A model generated the notes under the pieces. That model ran no database searches, was not told where the DNA came from, and saw only the letters and a program-made list of their open reading frames with translations. Of a stretch of DNA of 48,977 bases, positions 1 through 10,530 are shown in pieces. This stretch comes from Rhodocyclaceae bacterium (GTDB taxonomy: Bacteria > Pseudomonadota > Gammaproteobacteria > Burkholderiales > Rhodocyclaceae), in NCBI GenBank assembly GCA_026415155.1, contig JAOAHQ010000006.1:1-48977 (forward strand), given 5' to 3'. Within the stretch, counting starts at the first letter, position 1; each line of letters begins with the position of its first letter. Position numbers and translations under genes: made by a program.

Positions 1-700
1 TGGAGAGGTTGTTGATGCCATCGGCGATGTCCTTGGCGCTCATGCCGGTGGTGACGGTGAAGGAGCCGGAAGCGGCCGGGCCATTGACGATGAGGGTGCC
101 GGAGGTGGTGACGGCGACACTATTGACCTGGCTGCCGGTGCCGGTGCCGGAGAGGGCGTAGGAGTAGGACGAATTGCCGATCTGGTAGGTGCCGTATTGA
201 TCGGTGCGGAAGTCGGTCGTCGTCGCCGTGATCGTCTGGTTCGCGTTCGCGCCGACCTGATAGACGGCGGTGCCGAAGGAACCGTCGAAGAGCCGCATGC
301 CGTTGAACTCGGTCGCAAGAGCAAAGCGCTGTAGTTCGGCGACGAGTTGGGTGACTTCGGCGTTCAAGGCGGCGCGGTCGGAGGCCGAGTTGGTGGCGTT
401 GGCCGACTGCACGGCAAGTTCCCGCACGCGCTGCAGGATGTTGCCCATTTGATCGAGGGCGCCTTCGGCGACTTGGCCGAGCGAGATGCCATCGTTGGCA
501 TTGCGGCGCGCCTGATCGAGGCCGCGGATTTGCGCGGTCATGCGCTCGGAAATGGCAAGGCCCGCCGCATCGTCCCGGGCGCTATTGATGCGCAGGCCCG
601 ACGAGAGGCGCTGCAGCGAGGTTTGCAGCCCGCTTTGCGAGCGGTCGAGATTGCGCTGCGCGTTGAGCGAGGCGATGTTGGTGTTGATGATTTGCGGCAT
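1..700 (-). CDS. fliC: Flagellin, N-terminal part (runs off the window)
   Basis: This is the filament subunit of the flagellum, exported by the flagellar type III apparatus. Reading the minus strand from ATG at 700-698 gives [20 protein letters not shown], the classic D0 domain start. It is followed by the conserved D1 helices ([19 protein letters not shown], then [15 protein letters not shown] near residue 95). After about residue 130 the chain turns Thr/Ser/Gly-rich, as expected for the variable surface domains. About 233 codons are visible and the C-terminal D1/D0 half lies outside the window. An AAGGAG ribosome site sits 9 bases before the ATG. It is divergent from hypE, with a sigma-54-type promoter upstream. 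The family assignment is certain; which flagellin paralog it is cannot be told. Confidence 0.95.
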   Translation of the reverse strand, partial: MPQIINTNIASLNAQRNLDRSQSGLQTSLQRLSSGLRINSARDDAAGLAISERMTAQIRGLDQARRNANDGISLGQVAEGALDQMGNILQRVRELAVQSANATNSASDRAALNAEVTQLVAELQRFALATEFNGMRLFDGSFGTAVYQVGANANQTITATTTDFRTDQYGTYQIGNSSYSYALSGTGTGSQVNSVAVTTSGTLIVNGPAASGSFTVTTGMSAKDIADGINNLS

Positions 701-785
701 GTGACTCTCCTTGTCGTCCGAGGACGGGCGGTTTCTGGCAGCGCGGCTAAGAGCGCTGACTCAAAATGTTTCTGGCCTCGTGCCT

Positions 786-801
786 AGCAGCTAGCGTGCC
801 A
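786..801 (-). promoter_or_regulatory. Sigma-54 (RpoN) type promoter of the flagellin gene
   Basis: On the minus strand the sequence TGGCACGCTAGCTGCT matches the -24/-12 consensus TGGCACG-N4-TTGCW, with the obligatory GG and GC dinucleotides exactly ten bases apart. The only departure is C for T at the first base of the -12 block. The predicted start point is near 775, leaving a leader of about 75 bases before the flagellin ATG. No sigma-28 type TAAA-N15-GCCGATAA box was seen in the same interval. Confidence 0.72.
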
Positions 802-924
802 AAGTCATGAAAACGGGAAATAGCCGCGGAAAAAAGTGTCTGTTGTGCGCTGGCGAGTGGATTGCCGGCAAAATGGACGGCCATGCGGCAAGCTTTGCCG
901 TGCTGACTTCTCGGATGATGATCC

Positions 925-1974
925 ATGTCTGCCAAAAATTACCTTCGCCCGCTCGATCTCAAGGGTGGTCGCATCGAGCTCTCCCACGGCGCGGGAGGGC
1001 GCGCCGCGGCGCAGCTGATCGAAGAGCTCTTCGCGCGCCATTTCGACAACGATTTTCTGCGCCAAGGCGACGATGGCGCCGTCTTGCCGGCGCCGACTTC
1101 GGCGGCAAGGCTGGTCATGAGCACCGACAGCCATGTCGTCTCGCCGCTCTTTTTCCCGGGCGGCGATATTGGGTGCCTCTCGGTGCATGGCACGATCAAC
1201 GACGTGGCGATGATGGGCGCGCAGCCCATGGCGCTCACCGCTGGCTTCGTCATCGAGGAAGGTTTCCCGCTCGCCGATCTCGAGCGCATCGTCGCCTCGA
1301 TGGCGGCAGCGGCCAAAGCGGCCGGCGTGCCCATCGTCGCAGGTGACACGAAAGTCGTCGAGCAGGGTAAGGGCGATGGGGTGTTTATCACGACGACGGG
1401 GCTTGGCCTGCTGCCCGAGGGTGTCGAGCTTTCTGGGAAGCGGGCGCGGCCGGGCGATGTCGTCTTGCTCTCGGGCACGATTGGCGATCATGGCATGGCG
1501 ATCATGAGCCGGCGCGAGAATCTTTCGTTCGAAGCGCCGATCGAGTCGGATACCGCGGCGCTTCATGGCCTCGTCGCGGCGCTGTTGGCGACTGGCGCGG
1601 GCATTCGCTGCCTGCGCGACCCGACGCGCGGAGGGCTTGCGACGACCTTGAACGAGATCGCCAAACAATCGGGCGTGGGCATTCTGATCGACGAGGTGGC
1701 GATTCCGGTCAAGCCCGCCGTCGCGGCGGCCTGTGAATTCCTCGGCCTCGATCCGCTCTATGTCGCCAACGAGGGCAAGCTCGTCGCGATCGTTGCGCCG
1801 CAAGATGCCGAGCGTGCGCTCGCAGCGCTGCGGGCGCATCCCTTGGGGAGGGCGGCGGCGCGGATCGGCGAGGTCATCGCCGATGAGCACCAGTTCGTGC
1901 AGATGAAAACGGCCCTCGGCGGGCGGCGCATCGTCGATTGGCTAACGGGCGAGCAGTTGCCGCGCATCTGCTGA
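925..1974 (+). CDS. hypE: Hydrogenase maturation protein HypE
   Basis: HypE dehydrates the carbamoyl group that HypF places on its C-terminal cysteine, making the thiocyanate that becomes the cyanide ligands of the NiFe-hydrogenase active site. The 349-residue protein has the AIRS/PurM-like ATPase fold. It carries the N-terminal LSHGAGGRAAAQLI loop, STDSHVVSPLFFPGG near residue 69, the metal/ATP motif AGDTKVVEQG, RDPTRGGLATTLNEIA, and the diagnostic C-terminal PRIC ending in Cys349. That tail separates it from the paralogous SelD. No other hyp or hydrogenase gene is in view, so here it stands alone between flagellin and mlaF. The start ATG is preceded by only a weak ribosome site. A repeat-like stretch at 1078-1100 encodes AVLPAPTS. 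Confidence 0.95.
   Translation: MSAKNYLRPLDLKGGRIELSHGAGGRAAAQLIEELFARHFDNDFLRQGDDGAVLPAPTSAARLVMSTDSHVVSPLFFPGGDIGCLSVHGTINDVAMMGAQPMALTAGFVIEEGFPLADLERIVASMAAAAKAAGVPIVAGDTKVVEQGKGDGVFITTTGLGLLPEGVELSGKRARPGDVVLLSGTIGDHGMAIMSRRENLSFEAPIESDTAALHGLVAALLATGAGIRCLRDPTRGGLATTLNEIAKQSGVGILIDEVAIPVKPAVAAACEFLGLDPLYVANEGKLVAIVAPQDAERALAALRAHPLGRAAARIGEVIADEHQFVQMKTALGGRRIVDWLTGEQLPRIC
1078..1100 (-). repeat. Dispersed repeat copy inside hypE
   Basis: Read on the minus strand, this stretch matches the window-wide core GTCGGCGCTGGCRRGACGGC with one change (C for T at base 10). In hypE it is read as AVLPAPTS, between the GDDG motif and the RLVMSTDS strand, a spot where HypE proteins vary in length. 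It could be a true copy or chance in GC-rich DNA. Confidence 0.45.
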
Positions 1975-2018
1975 TGAAGAATGGGATTGCCCCGGACGTT
2001 ATAATCCGCGCCGCACTT

Positions 2019-2861
2019 ATGGATACTTCGCCCGCTCACCCCGATCCGCTGGTTGAGATCCGCGACCTCAACTTTGCCTACGACCGCCGGCCGGTGCTCA
2101 CCGGCATCAACATGACGATTCCGCGCGGCAAGGTCGTGGCGATCATGGGGCTTTCCGGTTGCGGCAAGACGACCACGCTGCGCCTGATCGGCGGCCAGTT
2201 GAAACCGACTTCCGGCACGGTGCGCGTGGCGGGAAAGCTCGTGCATGAGCTCGACGACGAGGGGCTTTATGCCTTGCGGCGGCGCATGGGGATGCTGTTC
2301 CAGTTTGGCGCCTTGTTCACGGACATGTCGGTTTATGACAACGTCGCCTTTCCGCTCCGCGAGCACACGGCGCTGCCTGAGGAGCTGATCCACGATCTGG
2401 TGCTGATGAAGCTCAACGCCGTGGGATTGCGCGGCGCACATCACCTGATGCCGAGCGAGCTATCAGGCGGCATGGCGCGGCGGGTGGCGCTCGCGCGCGC
2501 GATCGCACTCGATCCGCTCCTCATCATGTATGACGAACCCTTTGCGGGGCTCGACCCGATTTCGCTCTCCATCGTCGGCGAGCTGATCCGCAAGCTCAAC
2601 GATGCGCTGGGCATCAGCTCGATCGTCGTCACGCACGACGTGCAGGAGTCCTTGAAGATCGTCGATTACGTCTATTTCATGGCGGCTGGCCAGGTCGTCG
2701 CCGAGGGCACGGCCGAAGACATCCGCTGCGCAGAGGAGCCCTTCGTGCATCAATTCATCTGGGGCGAGCCGGACGGGCCGGTCAATTTCCATTATCCTGC
2801 ACGCCCCTATGGCGACGAATTGATGGAGCAACCGACCAAACCGAGGCCGTGGTGGACATGA
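2019..2861 (+). CDS. mlaF: Phospholipid transport ABC ATPase MlaF
   Basis: This is the ATPase subunit of the MlaFEDB inner-membrane complex, which moves phospholipids between the inner membrane and the periplasmic carrier MlaC to keep the outer membrane asymmetric. The Walker A motif GLSGCGKTT is at residues 44-52, the signature LSGGMARR is near 148, and Walker [14 protein letters not shown] is near 167, followed by the VVTHD switch histidine. I place the start at the ATG at 2019 ([10 protein letters not shown]). The frame stays open further upstream into hypE, but that segment is not conserved. The stop overlaps the mlaE start (ATGA), so the two are translationally coupled. At 280 residues the length is normal. 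Confidence 0.95.
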   Translation: MDTSPAHPDPLVEIRDLNFAYDRRPVLTGINMTIPRGKVVAIMGLSGCGKTTTLRLIGGQLKPTSGTVRVAGKLVHELDDEGLYALRRRMGMLFQFGALFTDMSVYDNVAFPLREHTALPEELIHDLVLMKLNAVGLRGAHHLMPSELSGGMARRVALARAIALDPLLIMYDEPFAGLDPISLSIVGELIRKLNDALGISSIVVTHDVQESLKIVDYVYFMAAGQVVAEGTAEDIRCAEEPFVHQFIWGEPDGPVNFHYPARPYGDELMEQPTKPRPWWT

Positions 2862-3646
2862 AGGCGACAGACTACTTGCGCCGGCTCGGCCATTTCGTCA
2901 CCGACCGCCTCTGGCGGCTCGGTTTCGCAAGCCGTTTCCTCTTGATGACCGTGCTCTATTCGGGCACGGCCTTGAAGCGCTTTCAGCTCACGATCCGCGA
3001 GATCTATTTCACCGGCGTTCTTTCCCTCATCATCATCCTCGTCTCGGGGCTCTTCGTCGGCATGGTGCTCGGCCTGCAGGGTTATGACACGCTGCAGCGC
3101 TATGGCTCTTCCGAGGCGCTGGGCATCCTCGTCGCGCTCTCCTTGGTGCGCGAACTGGGGCCGGTGGTGGCGGCCCTGCTGTTTGCAAGCCGCGCCGGTT
3201 CGGCGATCACCGCCGAGATCGGCCTCATGAAAGCGACCGAGCAGCTCTCGGCGATGGAGATGATGGCCGTCAATCCGATCGCCCGCGTGGTGGCGCCGCG
3301 CTTTTGGGCCGGCGTAATCTCGATGCCGCTTTTGGCGGCGCTCTTTTCGGCGATGGGGGTGTTTGGCGGCTATCTCGTCGGCGTGCAGTTGATCGGCGTC
3401 GATGAGGGATCGTTCTGGTCGCAGATGCAGGCGGCGGTGGATTTCCGCCAGGATGTCTTGAATGGCGTCATCAAGAGCGTCGTCTTCGGCGCGCTCGTCT
3501 CCTGGATTGCCGTCTTCGAAGGCTATGATGCCGAGCCGACGGCCGAGGGCGTCTCGGGTGCAACGACGCGCACCGTGGTGACCTCGTCGCTCGCCATTCT
3601 CGCGGCCGACTTCGTATTGACTGCATTCATGTTCAGAGGTGTGTGA
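2858..3646 (+). CDS. mlaE: Phospholipid transport permease MlaE
   Basis: Integral membrane permease of the Mla system, and partner of MlaF and the hexameric MlaD ring. The 262-residue protein has an amphipathic N-terminal helix and about five to six hydrophobic segments (for example [20 protein letters not shown]). It carries the MlaE-family core [24 protein letters not shown] followed by [17 protein letters not shown]. The start is the ATG overlapping the mlaF stop; an in-frame GTG nine bases earlier is less likely. The stop overlaps the mlaD start as TGATG. Confidence 0.95.
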   Translation: MKATDYLRRLGHFVTDRLWRLGFASRFLLMTVLYSGTALKRFQLTIREIYFTGVLSLIIILVSGLFVGMVLGLQGYDTLQRYGSSEALGILVALSLVRELGPVVAALLFASRAGSAITAEIGLMKATEQLSAMEMMAVNPIARVVAPRFWAGVISMPLLAALFSAMGVFGGYLVGVQLIGVDEGSFWSQMQAAVDFRQDVLNGVIKSVVFGALVSWIAVFEGYDAEPTAEGVSGATTRTVVTSSLAILAADFVLTAFMFRGV

Positions 3647-4113
3647 TGAACCGTGCTGCCATCGATCTGTGGGTCGGGATTTTCGTTGCGCTGGGGTTGG
3701 GCGCACTGTTGTTTCTGGCCCTCAAGGTGGGGAACCTCGCCGCGACCGATGTCGGCGAGACCTACGCCCTCACGGCGCGCTTTGATAACATTGGCGGGCT
3801 CAAGGTGCGCGCGCCGGTGAAGAGCGCAGGCGTCGTGGTCGGTCGGGTCGGCGAGATCCGCTTCGATCCCGAAAACTACGTCGCCCTCGTGTCGCTGCAG
3901 ATCGACAAGCGTTACCAGTTCCCGCGCGATACCTTTGCGACAATCAATACCTCTGGCTTGTTAGGCGAGCAGTATGTCGGCTTCGAGCCGGGCGGCGATA
4001 GCGAAATGCTCAAGGCAGGCGATGAAGTGAAGAAGACGCAGTCGGCGATGGTGCTCGAGAAGCTGATCAGCCAATTCATGTTCAACAAGGCCGCCGAAGA
4101 CGGCAAGCAATAA
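3646..4113 (+). CDS. mlaD: MCE-domain lipid-binding protein MlaD
   Basis: This membrane-anchored MCE protein forms the ring through which MlaFE hands lipids to MlaC. An N-terminal transmembrane helix (about residues 8-27, LWVGIFVALGLGALLFLALK) precedes a single MCE domain with the conserved F-x-N-I-GGLKVRAPVKSAGVVVGRV strand-turn and NTSGLLGEQYVGFEPGG. At 155 residues it has the usual MlaD size. The C-terminus is helical and ends MFNKAAEDGKQ. It is coupled to mlaE by a TGATG overlap. Confidence 0.95.
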   Translation: MNRAAIDLWVGIFVALGLGALLFLALKVGNLAATDVGETYALTARFDNIGGLKVRAPVKSAGVVVGRVGEIRFDPENYVALVSLQIDKRYQFPRDTFATINTSGLLGEQYVGFEPGGDSEMLKAGDEVKKTQSAMVLEKLISQFMFNKAAEDGKQ

Positions 4114-4134
4114 GACGCGAGAAGGGGCGCGAGA

Positions 4135-4836
4135 ATGTCAAAAAAAATCCAAGCCGTGCTGCTTTCTGGAATCGCGGCGGTTCTCCTTACCGGCTGCGCG
4201 ACCTCCGGCAATCCCAAAGACCCGATCGAGGGCTTCAACCGCGCGATGTATGGCTTCAATGAGGCGATCGACACGGCCATCCTCAAGCCCGTCGCCAAGG
4301 GCTACGATGCCGTGCTGCCCACGCCGGTGCGCACCGGTGTCACGAATTTCTTCGGCAACATCGCCGACTTCTTCATCGGCGTCAATAACCTCTTGCAGGG
4401 CAAGCCGGCCGAGGCAGTGAGCGACCTCGGCCGCGTGCTCATCAATAGCACGATTGGTCTGTTGGGCGTGATCGACTGGGCCTCCGACATGGGGCTTGAG
4501 AAGCATGACGAAGATTTCGGCCAGACCTTCGGCCGCTGGGGCGTGGGCGATGGCGCCTATGTGGTGCTGCCCTTCTTCGGCCCGCGCACGGTGCGCGACA
4601 CGGTCGGTCTCGTGCTCGATGTCAAAACCGATCCAGTGGGCCAGATCGACCACATCCCGACGCGTAACACGCTCATGGCGCTGCGCATCATCGACAATCG
4701 CGCCGATCTCTTGCCGGCCGACAAGGTCATCGAGGAGGCCGCGCTCGACAAATACGCCTATATCCGCGATGGCTATCTCGCCCGCCGCCGCAGTCTGATT
4801 TACGACGGCAATCCGCCGCGCGAAGAAGCCAATTGA
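4135..4836 (+). CDS. mlaA: Outer-membrane lipoprotein MlaA (VacJ)
   Basis: MlaA sits in the inner leaflet of the outer membrane, usually with a porin. It removes misplaced phospholipids from the outer leaflet and passes them to MlaC. The signal peptide ends in the lipobox LTGC with the lipidated cysteine at residue 21. The mature part opens with the family motif DPIEGFNRAMYGFNEAIDT, then the helix-rich core with TFGRWGVGDGAYVVLPFFGPRTVRDTVG. Length is 233 residues. It lies between mlaD and mlaC, whereas in E. coli mlaA is unlinked, so all parts of the pathway are in one operon here. Ribosome site GAGAAGGGGCG lies upstream. Confidence 0.95.
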   Translation: MSKKIQAVLLSGIAAVLLTGCATSGNPKDPIEGFNRAMYGFNEAIDTAILKPVAKGYDAVLPTPVRTGVTNFFGNIADFFIGVNNLLQGKPAEAVSDLGRVLINSTIGLLGVIDWASDMGLEKHDEDFGQTFGRWGVGDGAYVVLPFFGPRTVRDTVGLVLDVKTDPVGQIDHIPTRNTLMALRIIDNRADLLPADKVIEEAALDKYAYIRDGYLARRRSLIYDGNPPREEAN

Positions 4837-4855
4837 TTTTTCTGGAAACGCAACG

Positions 4856-5470
4856 ATGAAACACTGGCTGAATCTGCTTGCCGCGCTCTTTTTCACGGCG
4901 TCCGTGGCGGCTGCCGACCTCCCGCCGGATCAATTGGTCAAGGATGTCACCAACGAGGTGCTCGACATCGTCCGCCAGGATAAGGACATCCAAAGCGGCA
5001 ATACGAAAAAGACCCTCGCCCTCGTCGAGACCAAGGTGCTGCCGCATTTCAACTTCACGCGCATGACCCAGCTCGCACTCGGCAAGGAGGCGAGAAAGGC
5101 TAGCCCCGAGCAGCTTGCCGCGCTCACCGAGGAATTCCGCACCCTGCTTGTGCGCACCTATTCCAAGGCGCTCACCGAATACCGCGATCAGCAGATCGTC
5201 TTCAAGCCGACGAAGATCGAGGCCGGCGCCACCGACGTCAAGGTGCGCACCGAGATCAAGCAATCCGGCGGCAAGCCCATCTCGCTCGACTATTACCTCG
5301 AAAAGCAGCCTGCGGGCTGGAAGGTCTATGACGTCGAAGTCGGCGGCGTGAGCCTTGTCACCAACTACCGCGCTTCGTTTGCGCAGGAAATCCAGGCCGG
5401 CGGCATCGACGGCCTCATCAAGAGCCTGCAGGCCAAGAACAAGTCGGGCGAGGCCGCCAAGTCGAAATGA
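4856..5470 (+). CDS. mlaC: Periplasmic phospholipid carrier MlaC
   Basis: MlaC is the soluble shuttle that carries phospholipid between MlaA in the outer membrane and MlaFEDB in the inner membrane. The protein starts with a cleavable signal peptide (MKHWLNLLAALFFTASVAAA). It shows the family landmarks VLPHFNFTRMTQLALGKEARKAS, then LVRTYSKALTEYRDQQIVF and GWKVYDVEVGGVSLVTNYRASF, the part that lines the lipid pocket. Length is 204 residues, with a short Lys/Ala-rich tail. The last codons overlap the mlaB start (ATGA), so both are made together. Confidence 0.95.
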   Translation: MKHWLNLLAALFFTASVAAADLPPDQLVKDVTNEVLDIVRQDKDIQSGNTKKTLALVETKVLPHFNFTRMTQLALGKEARKASPEQLAALTEEFRTLLVRTYSKALTEYRDQQIVFKPTKIEAGATDVKVRTEIKQSGGKPISLDYYLEKQPAGWKVYDVEVGGVSLVTNYRASFAQEIQAGGIDGLIKSLQAKNKSGEAAKSK

Positions 5471-5757
5471 ACGCAGCAAGCGGTGAGGCCGGCGGCGCCG
5501 TGGCGATTGCGGGCCGCATGACCTTGGAGCGCGCCGCGGCGCTGCTCGCCGAGGGCCAAGCCGCGCTTGCCGCTGGCCGCGAGCGCTTCGACCTCGCGGC
5601 CGTGACGGAGGTCGATTCTTCAGGGCTTGCCGTGCTGTTTGGCTGGCAGCGTGCCGCCCGGGCAAACGGCAAAAACTTACGCATCGCGAATCCGCCGCAA
5701 AGCCTCATCAAGCTTGCCGAGGTCTATGGGGTGGCCGAGCTCTTGCCCTGGGCTTAA
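5467..5757 (+). CDS. mlaB: STAS-domain protein MlaB
   Basis: MlaB is the small STAS-domain subunit that binds and stabilises the MlaF ATPase. The 96-residue protein has the STAS fold strands and the FDLAAVTEVDSSGLAVLFGW loop near residues 39-57. The loop serine-serine pair is the typical anti-anti-sigma-like site. It overlaps the end of mlaC by four bases. After it comes a 72-base gap containing a 14-base palindrome (5765-5778) with no T-run, so transcription probably continues. Confidence 0.9.
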   Translation: MNAASGEAGGAVAIAGRMTLERAAALLAEGQAALAAGRERFDLAAVTEVDSSGLAVLFGWQRAARANGKNLRIANPPQSLIKLAEVYGVAELLPWA

Positions 5758-5829
5758 GCCGGCTAGGCCGCGCGGCCTTGATAGACTGCGCATTTCCCGC
5801 CCCCGTCCGGGGCGCCATGGAGTGAAGAC

Positions 5830-7336
<1,507 letters not shown>

Positions 7337-7340
7337 CCCC

Positions 7341-7976
7341 ATGATCACCATCGCGCTCTCCAAGGGCCGCATTTTCGAGGAAACCCTGCCGCTTCTTGCC
7401 GCCGCCGGCATCGTGCCGAACGAGAACCCGGAAGCCTCGCGCAAGCTCATCATCGGCACCAATCGGGACGATGTGCGCGTCGTCATCGTGCGCGCCACCG
7501 ATGTGCCGACCTATGTGCAATACGGCGCGGCCGATCTCGGCATCGCCGGCAAGGACGTGCTGCTCGAACATGGCGGCGCCGGCCTGTATCAGCCGCTCGA
7601 CTTGAAGATTGCCCGCTGCCGCATGTGCGTCGCCGCGCCGGCGGGCTTCGACTACGCCGCTGCGGTGCGCCGCGGCGCCCGTCTCAAGATTGCCACCAAA
7701 TACGTCAACACGGCGCGCGAGCATTTCGCCAAGAAAGGCGTGCATGTCGATCTCATCAAGCTCTATGGTTCGATGGAGCTCGCGCCGCTTGCGGGGCTTG
7801 CCGACGCGATCGTCGATCTCGTCTCCACGGGCGGCACCTTGCGCGCCAACCAACTCGTCGAGGTCGAAGAGATCATGCCGATCTCGGCGCGCCTCATCGT
7901 CAATCAGGCAAGCCTCAAGACGAAGCGCGGCCTCCTCAAACCCGTGCTGGAGGCCATCGAAGGAGCCCTCCGATGA
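7341..7976 (+). CDS. hisG: ATP phosphoribosyltransferase, short form (HisG)
   Basis: First enzyme of histidine synthesis: ATP plus PRPP gives phosphoribosyl-ATP. At 211 residues it is the short form, lacking the C-terminal regulatory domain. In this class activity and feedback control need the partner HisZ, for which no gene is in this window. Landmarks are [15 protein letters not shown] at the start, [13 protein letters not shown] near residue 64 and the PRPP-binding region [18 protein letters not shown] near 155. The TGA stop overlaps the hisD ATG. Confidence 0.95.
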   Translation: MITIALSKGRIFEETLPLLAAAGIVPNENPEASRKLIIGTNRDDVRVVIVRATDVPTYVQYGAADLGIAGKDVLLEHGGAGLYQPLDLKIARCRMCVAAPAGFDYAAAVRRGARLKIATKYVNTAREHFAKKGVHVDLIKLYGSMELAPLAGLADAIVDLVSTGGTLRANQLVEVEEIMPISARLIVNQASLKTKRGLLKPVLEAIEGALR

Positions 7977-9268
7977 TCCGCCGCCTCTCCTCCCGCGACC
8001 CCGAATTCCTCGCCGCGCTCGATGCGCTGCTCGCCTTCGATCACGCCACCGATGCCACGATCGAGGCGGCCGTGGCCGAGATCCTCGCCAATGTGCGCAA
8101 TCTGGGAGACGCGGCGGTGCTCGACTACACGCGCCGCTTCGACCGGCTCGAGGTCAAGGCGATGGCCGAGCTCGAATTGCCTTCGTCTGCGCTCGCGGCG
8201 GCTTTCGACGGCCTGCCGGCGGCGCAGCGCGCGGCGCTCGAAGCGGCGGCCGAGCGCATCCGGCGTTACCACGAGAAGCAGAAAATCGACTCCTGGGAAT
8301 ACGCTGAAGCCGATGGCACTCGGCTTGGGCAGCAGGTGACGCCGCTTGACCGCGTCGGCCTCTATGTGCCCGGCGGCAAGGCTGCCTATCCGAGCTCGGT
8401 GCTCATGAACGCGCTGCCGGCGAAGGTCGCGGGGGTCAAGGAGCTCATCATGGTGGTGCCCACCCCGGGCGGCCAGAAAAACGACCTGGTGCTCGCCGCC
8501 GCGCATTTGGCCGGCGTCGATCGCGTCTTCACCATTGGTGGTGCGCAGGCCATCGCGGCGCTCGCCTACGGCACGCAGACGATCCCGCAGGTCGATAAGA
8601 TCGTCGGCCCGGGCAATGCCTATGTCGCGGCCGCTAAGCGGCGCGTCTTCGGCGTGGTGGGCATCGACATGGTCGCCGGGCCGTCCGAAGTGCTCGTCAT
8701 CAGCGATGGCTCGGGCAACCCGGAGTGGACGGCGATCGATCTCTTTGCCCAGGCCGAGCACGACGAGCTCGCGCAAGCGATCCTGCTGAGCCCCGATGCA
8801 GGCTTCTTGGACGAGGTGGCGGCGAGCATCGAACGGCTTTTACCGAGCATGCCGCGTCAGGAGGTCATCGCCGCTTCCCTCCAAGGGCGCGGCGCGCTGA
8901 TCCAGGTGACCGACCTTAACGAGGCCTGCGTCATTGCCAACCGCATCGCGCCGGAACACCTCGAACTCGCCGTTGAGGATCCGCGGACGCTCTTGACTAA
9001 GATTCGCCACGCCGGCGCGATCTTCTTGGGCCACTACTGCTCCGAATCCCTGGGCGATTATTGCGCCGGGCCGAACCACGTGCTGCCGACCTCGCGCAGC
9101 GCGCGTTTTTCTTCGCCCTTGGGCGTCTATGATTTCCAAAAGCGCACCTCGATCATCGAGGTCTCCAAAGCCGGCGCGCAGGCGCTCGGCCCCATCGCCG
9201 CGACGCTCGCCCACGGCGAGGGGCTCGCGGCCCATGCCCGCGCGGCCGAAGTGCGTCTTGACTCCTGA
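7973..9268 (+). CDS. hisD: Histidinol dehydrogenase HisD
   Basis: A zinc- and NAD-dependent enzyme that carries out the last two steps of histidine synthesis, histidinol to histidinal to histidine. The 431-residue protein carries the [27 protein letters not shown] nucleotide-binding segment, [33 protein letters not shown] and the metal/substrate region [11 protein letters not shown]. It also has APEHLEL with the catalytic Glu-His and GPNHVLPTS near the C-terminus. The ATG start overlaps the hisG stop. In most betaproteobacteria hisC follows directly; here a binding protein and a sensor kinase follow instead. Confidence 0.96.
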   Translation: MIRRLSSRDPEFLAALDALLAFDHATDATIEAAVAEILANVRNLGDAAVLDYTRRFDRLEVKAMAELELPSSALAAAFDGLPAAQRAALEAAAERIRRYHEKQKIDSWEYAEADGTRLGQQVTPLDRVGLYVPGGKAAYPSSVLMNALPAKVAGVKELIMVVPTPGGQKNDLVLAAAHLAGVDRVFTIGGAQAIAALAYGTQTIPQVDKIVGPGNAYVAAAKRRVFGVVGIDMVAGPSEVLVISDGSGNPEWTAIDLFAQAEHDELAQAILLSPDAGFLDEVAASIERLLPSMPRQEVIAASLQGRGALIQVTDLNEACVIANRIAPEHLELAVEDPRTLLTKIRHAGAIFLGHYCSESLGDYCAGPNHVLPTSRSARFSSPLGVYDFQKRTSIIEVSKAGAQALGPIAATLAHGEGLAAHARAAEVRLDS

Positions 9269-9280
9269 CAGGAGCTTCTC

Positions 9281-10525
9281 ATGCGTCTGGTGCATCGCTT
9301 GGTCGCCCTCCTCGGCCTGCTGGGCGTGGCGCTTGCGCACGCCGGCCCGACGGCTGCGCCCATCGTCATCGCCCACACCACGCCAAGCTCGGGCCGCTTT
9401 GCCCTGCATGCCGAAGCCGACCGGCGCGGCGTCGAGATGGCCGTGGAGGAATTCAACGCCAAGGGCGGCGTGCTCGGCCGCGAGATCGTCCTGATCTCGC
9501 GCGATCCGACGCTCGATCCCAAGCGCGCCGCCGAGGTCGCCGAAGAGCTCATCACGCGCACGCGCGTCGGCTTCATGGTCGGCGCGATCAGCTCCGGCGT
9601 GGCGGCCAGCATGTCGGCTGTCGCGCAAAAGCATGGCGTCATTTTCATCAACACCAATTCCTCGGCGCCTTCCGAGTCGCTCGAGAACGCCCATCGCACC
9701 AAATTCGTCTTCGATGCGCATGGCGCGAACTTCAATCGCGCCTTGTTGAAATTCGCCCTCGGCGAGCGCAGCAAGGCGCGGCGCGTGCTGCTCCTTTACG
9801 AGGACAATGAATTCGGCCGCAGCAATGCCGCAGCCCAGCGCACGCTGGTGGCCGAATTTGGCGGCACTGTGGTCGGCGAAGTCGTGGCTCCCGAGACGCT
9901 CCCTGATCCGGCCGAGGTACTGCGGCGTGTCGCCGCCATTTCCGCCGACGTGGTGGCTGTAAGCGTGAGCGGGGACAACCAGATCAAACTGTTCGCCCAG
10001 ATCGATCCGCAGGTGCTCACCCGTCAGACCTGGATCGTCGGCGAAGTGGATTGGGAGGAGCTCTATCCCGCGCCGGGCACGCCCCGGCCGCTCTTTGGTA
10101 CGACCTGGGCATGGAATCTCGACACCCCCGGCACGGCGGAATTCGTCGCGCGCTATCGCAAGCGCTATGGCCATACGCGGCTCGATTATCCCGGGGATGT
10201 CACCCATGCGGCCTATCTCGCCACGCGCGCGCTGCTCGAAGCCATCGTGCGCGCGGGCACCACAGACAACCATGCCCTGATCCGCGAGCTCGAGAAATAC
10301 CGCGCTACGGCGAAGGAGCGCATGCAGCACGACGATGCCTGGATGGAGGCGACAAGCCACCACGTGCAGCAGACGATCTATATCGCGCGCTGGAACCCGC
10401 GCGCCGAGCGTCCCGAGCTCGGCATCGAGATCCTCGGCCGTGTCGCGCCTGACAAAGTCTTCTACGAGGCGGAACGCAAGACCCGGCTCGAGCCTCTTTC
10501 CGAGACGCCGCGTCACATGCCCTAG
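9281..10525 (+). CDS. Branched-chain-amino-acid type periplasmic binding protein
   Basis: Periplasmic type 1 solute-binding protein of the LivJ/AmiC-like group. It has an N-terminal signal peptide (MRLVHRLVALLGLLGVALAHA), then the two Rossmann-like lobes with IVIAHTTPSSGRFALHAEADRRG near residue 28, FMVGAISSGVAASMSAVAQ and a C-terminal lobe ending in LGIEILGRVAPDKVF. Length is 414 residues. No transporter permease or ATPase is nearby. The next gene, five bases on, is a membrane sensor kinase, so the likely job is to present a ligand to that kinase rather than to a transporter (inference). The ligand cannot be read from sequence. Confidence 0.85.
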   Translation: MRLVHRLVALLGLLGVALAHAGPTAAPIVIAHTTPSSGRFALHAEADRRGVEMAVEEFNAKGGVLGREIVLISRDPTLDPKRAAEVAEELITRTRVGFMVGAISSGVAASMSAVAQKHGVIFINTNSSAPSESLENAHRTKFVFDAHGANFNRALLKFALGERSKARRVLLLYEDNEFGRSNAAAQRTLVAEFGGTVVGEVVAPETLPDPAEVLRRVAAISADVVAVSVSGDNQIKLFAQIDPQVLTRQTWIVGEVDWEELYPAPGTPRPLFGTTWAWNLDTPGTAEFVARYRKRYGHTRLDYPGDVTHAAYLATRALLEAIVRAGTTDNHALIRELEKYRATAKERMQHDDAWMEATSHHVQQTIYIARWNPRAERPELGIEILGRVAPDKVFYEAERKTRLEPLSETPRHMP

Positions 10526-10530
10526 CCATC

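Noticed and set aside
925-1974. Selenide water dikinase (SelD) as the identity of the AIRS-type gene
   Set aside because: There is no N-terminal catalytic Cys/Sec-Gly motif, and the protein ends in PRIC, the HypE carbamoylation tail.
5765-5778. 14-base palindrome after mlaB as a terminator
   Set aside because: No T-run follows and ibaG-murA continue in the same direction as in the E. coli operon.
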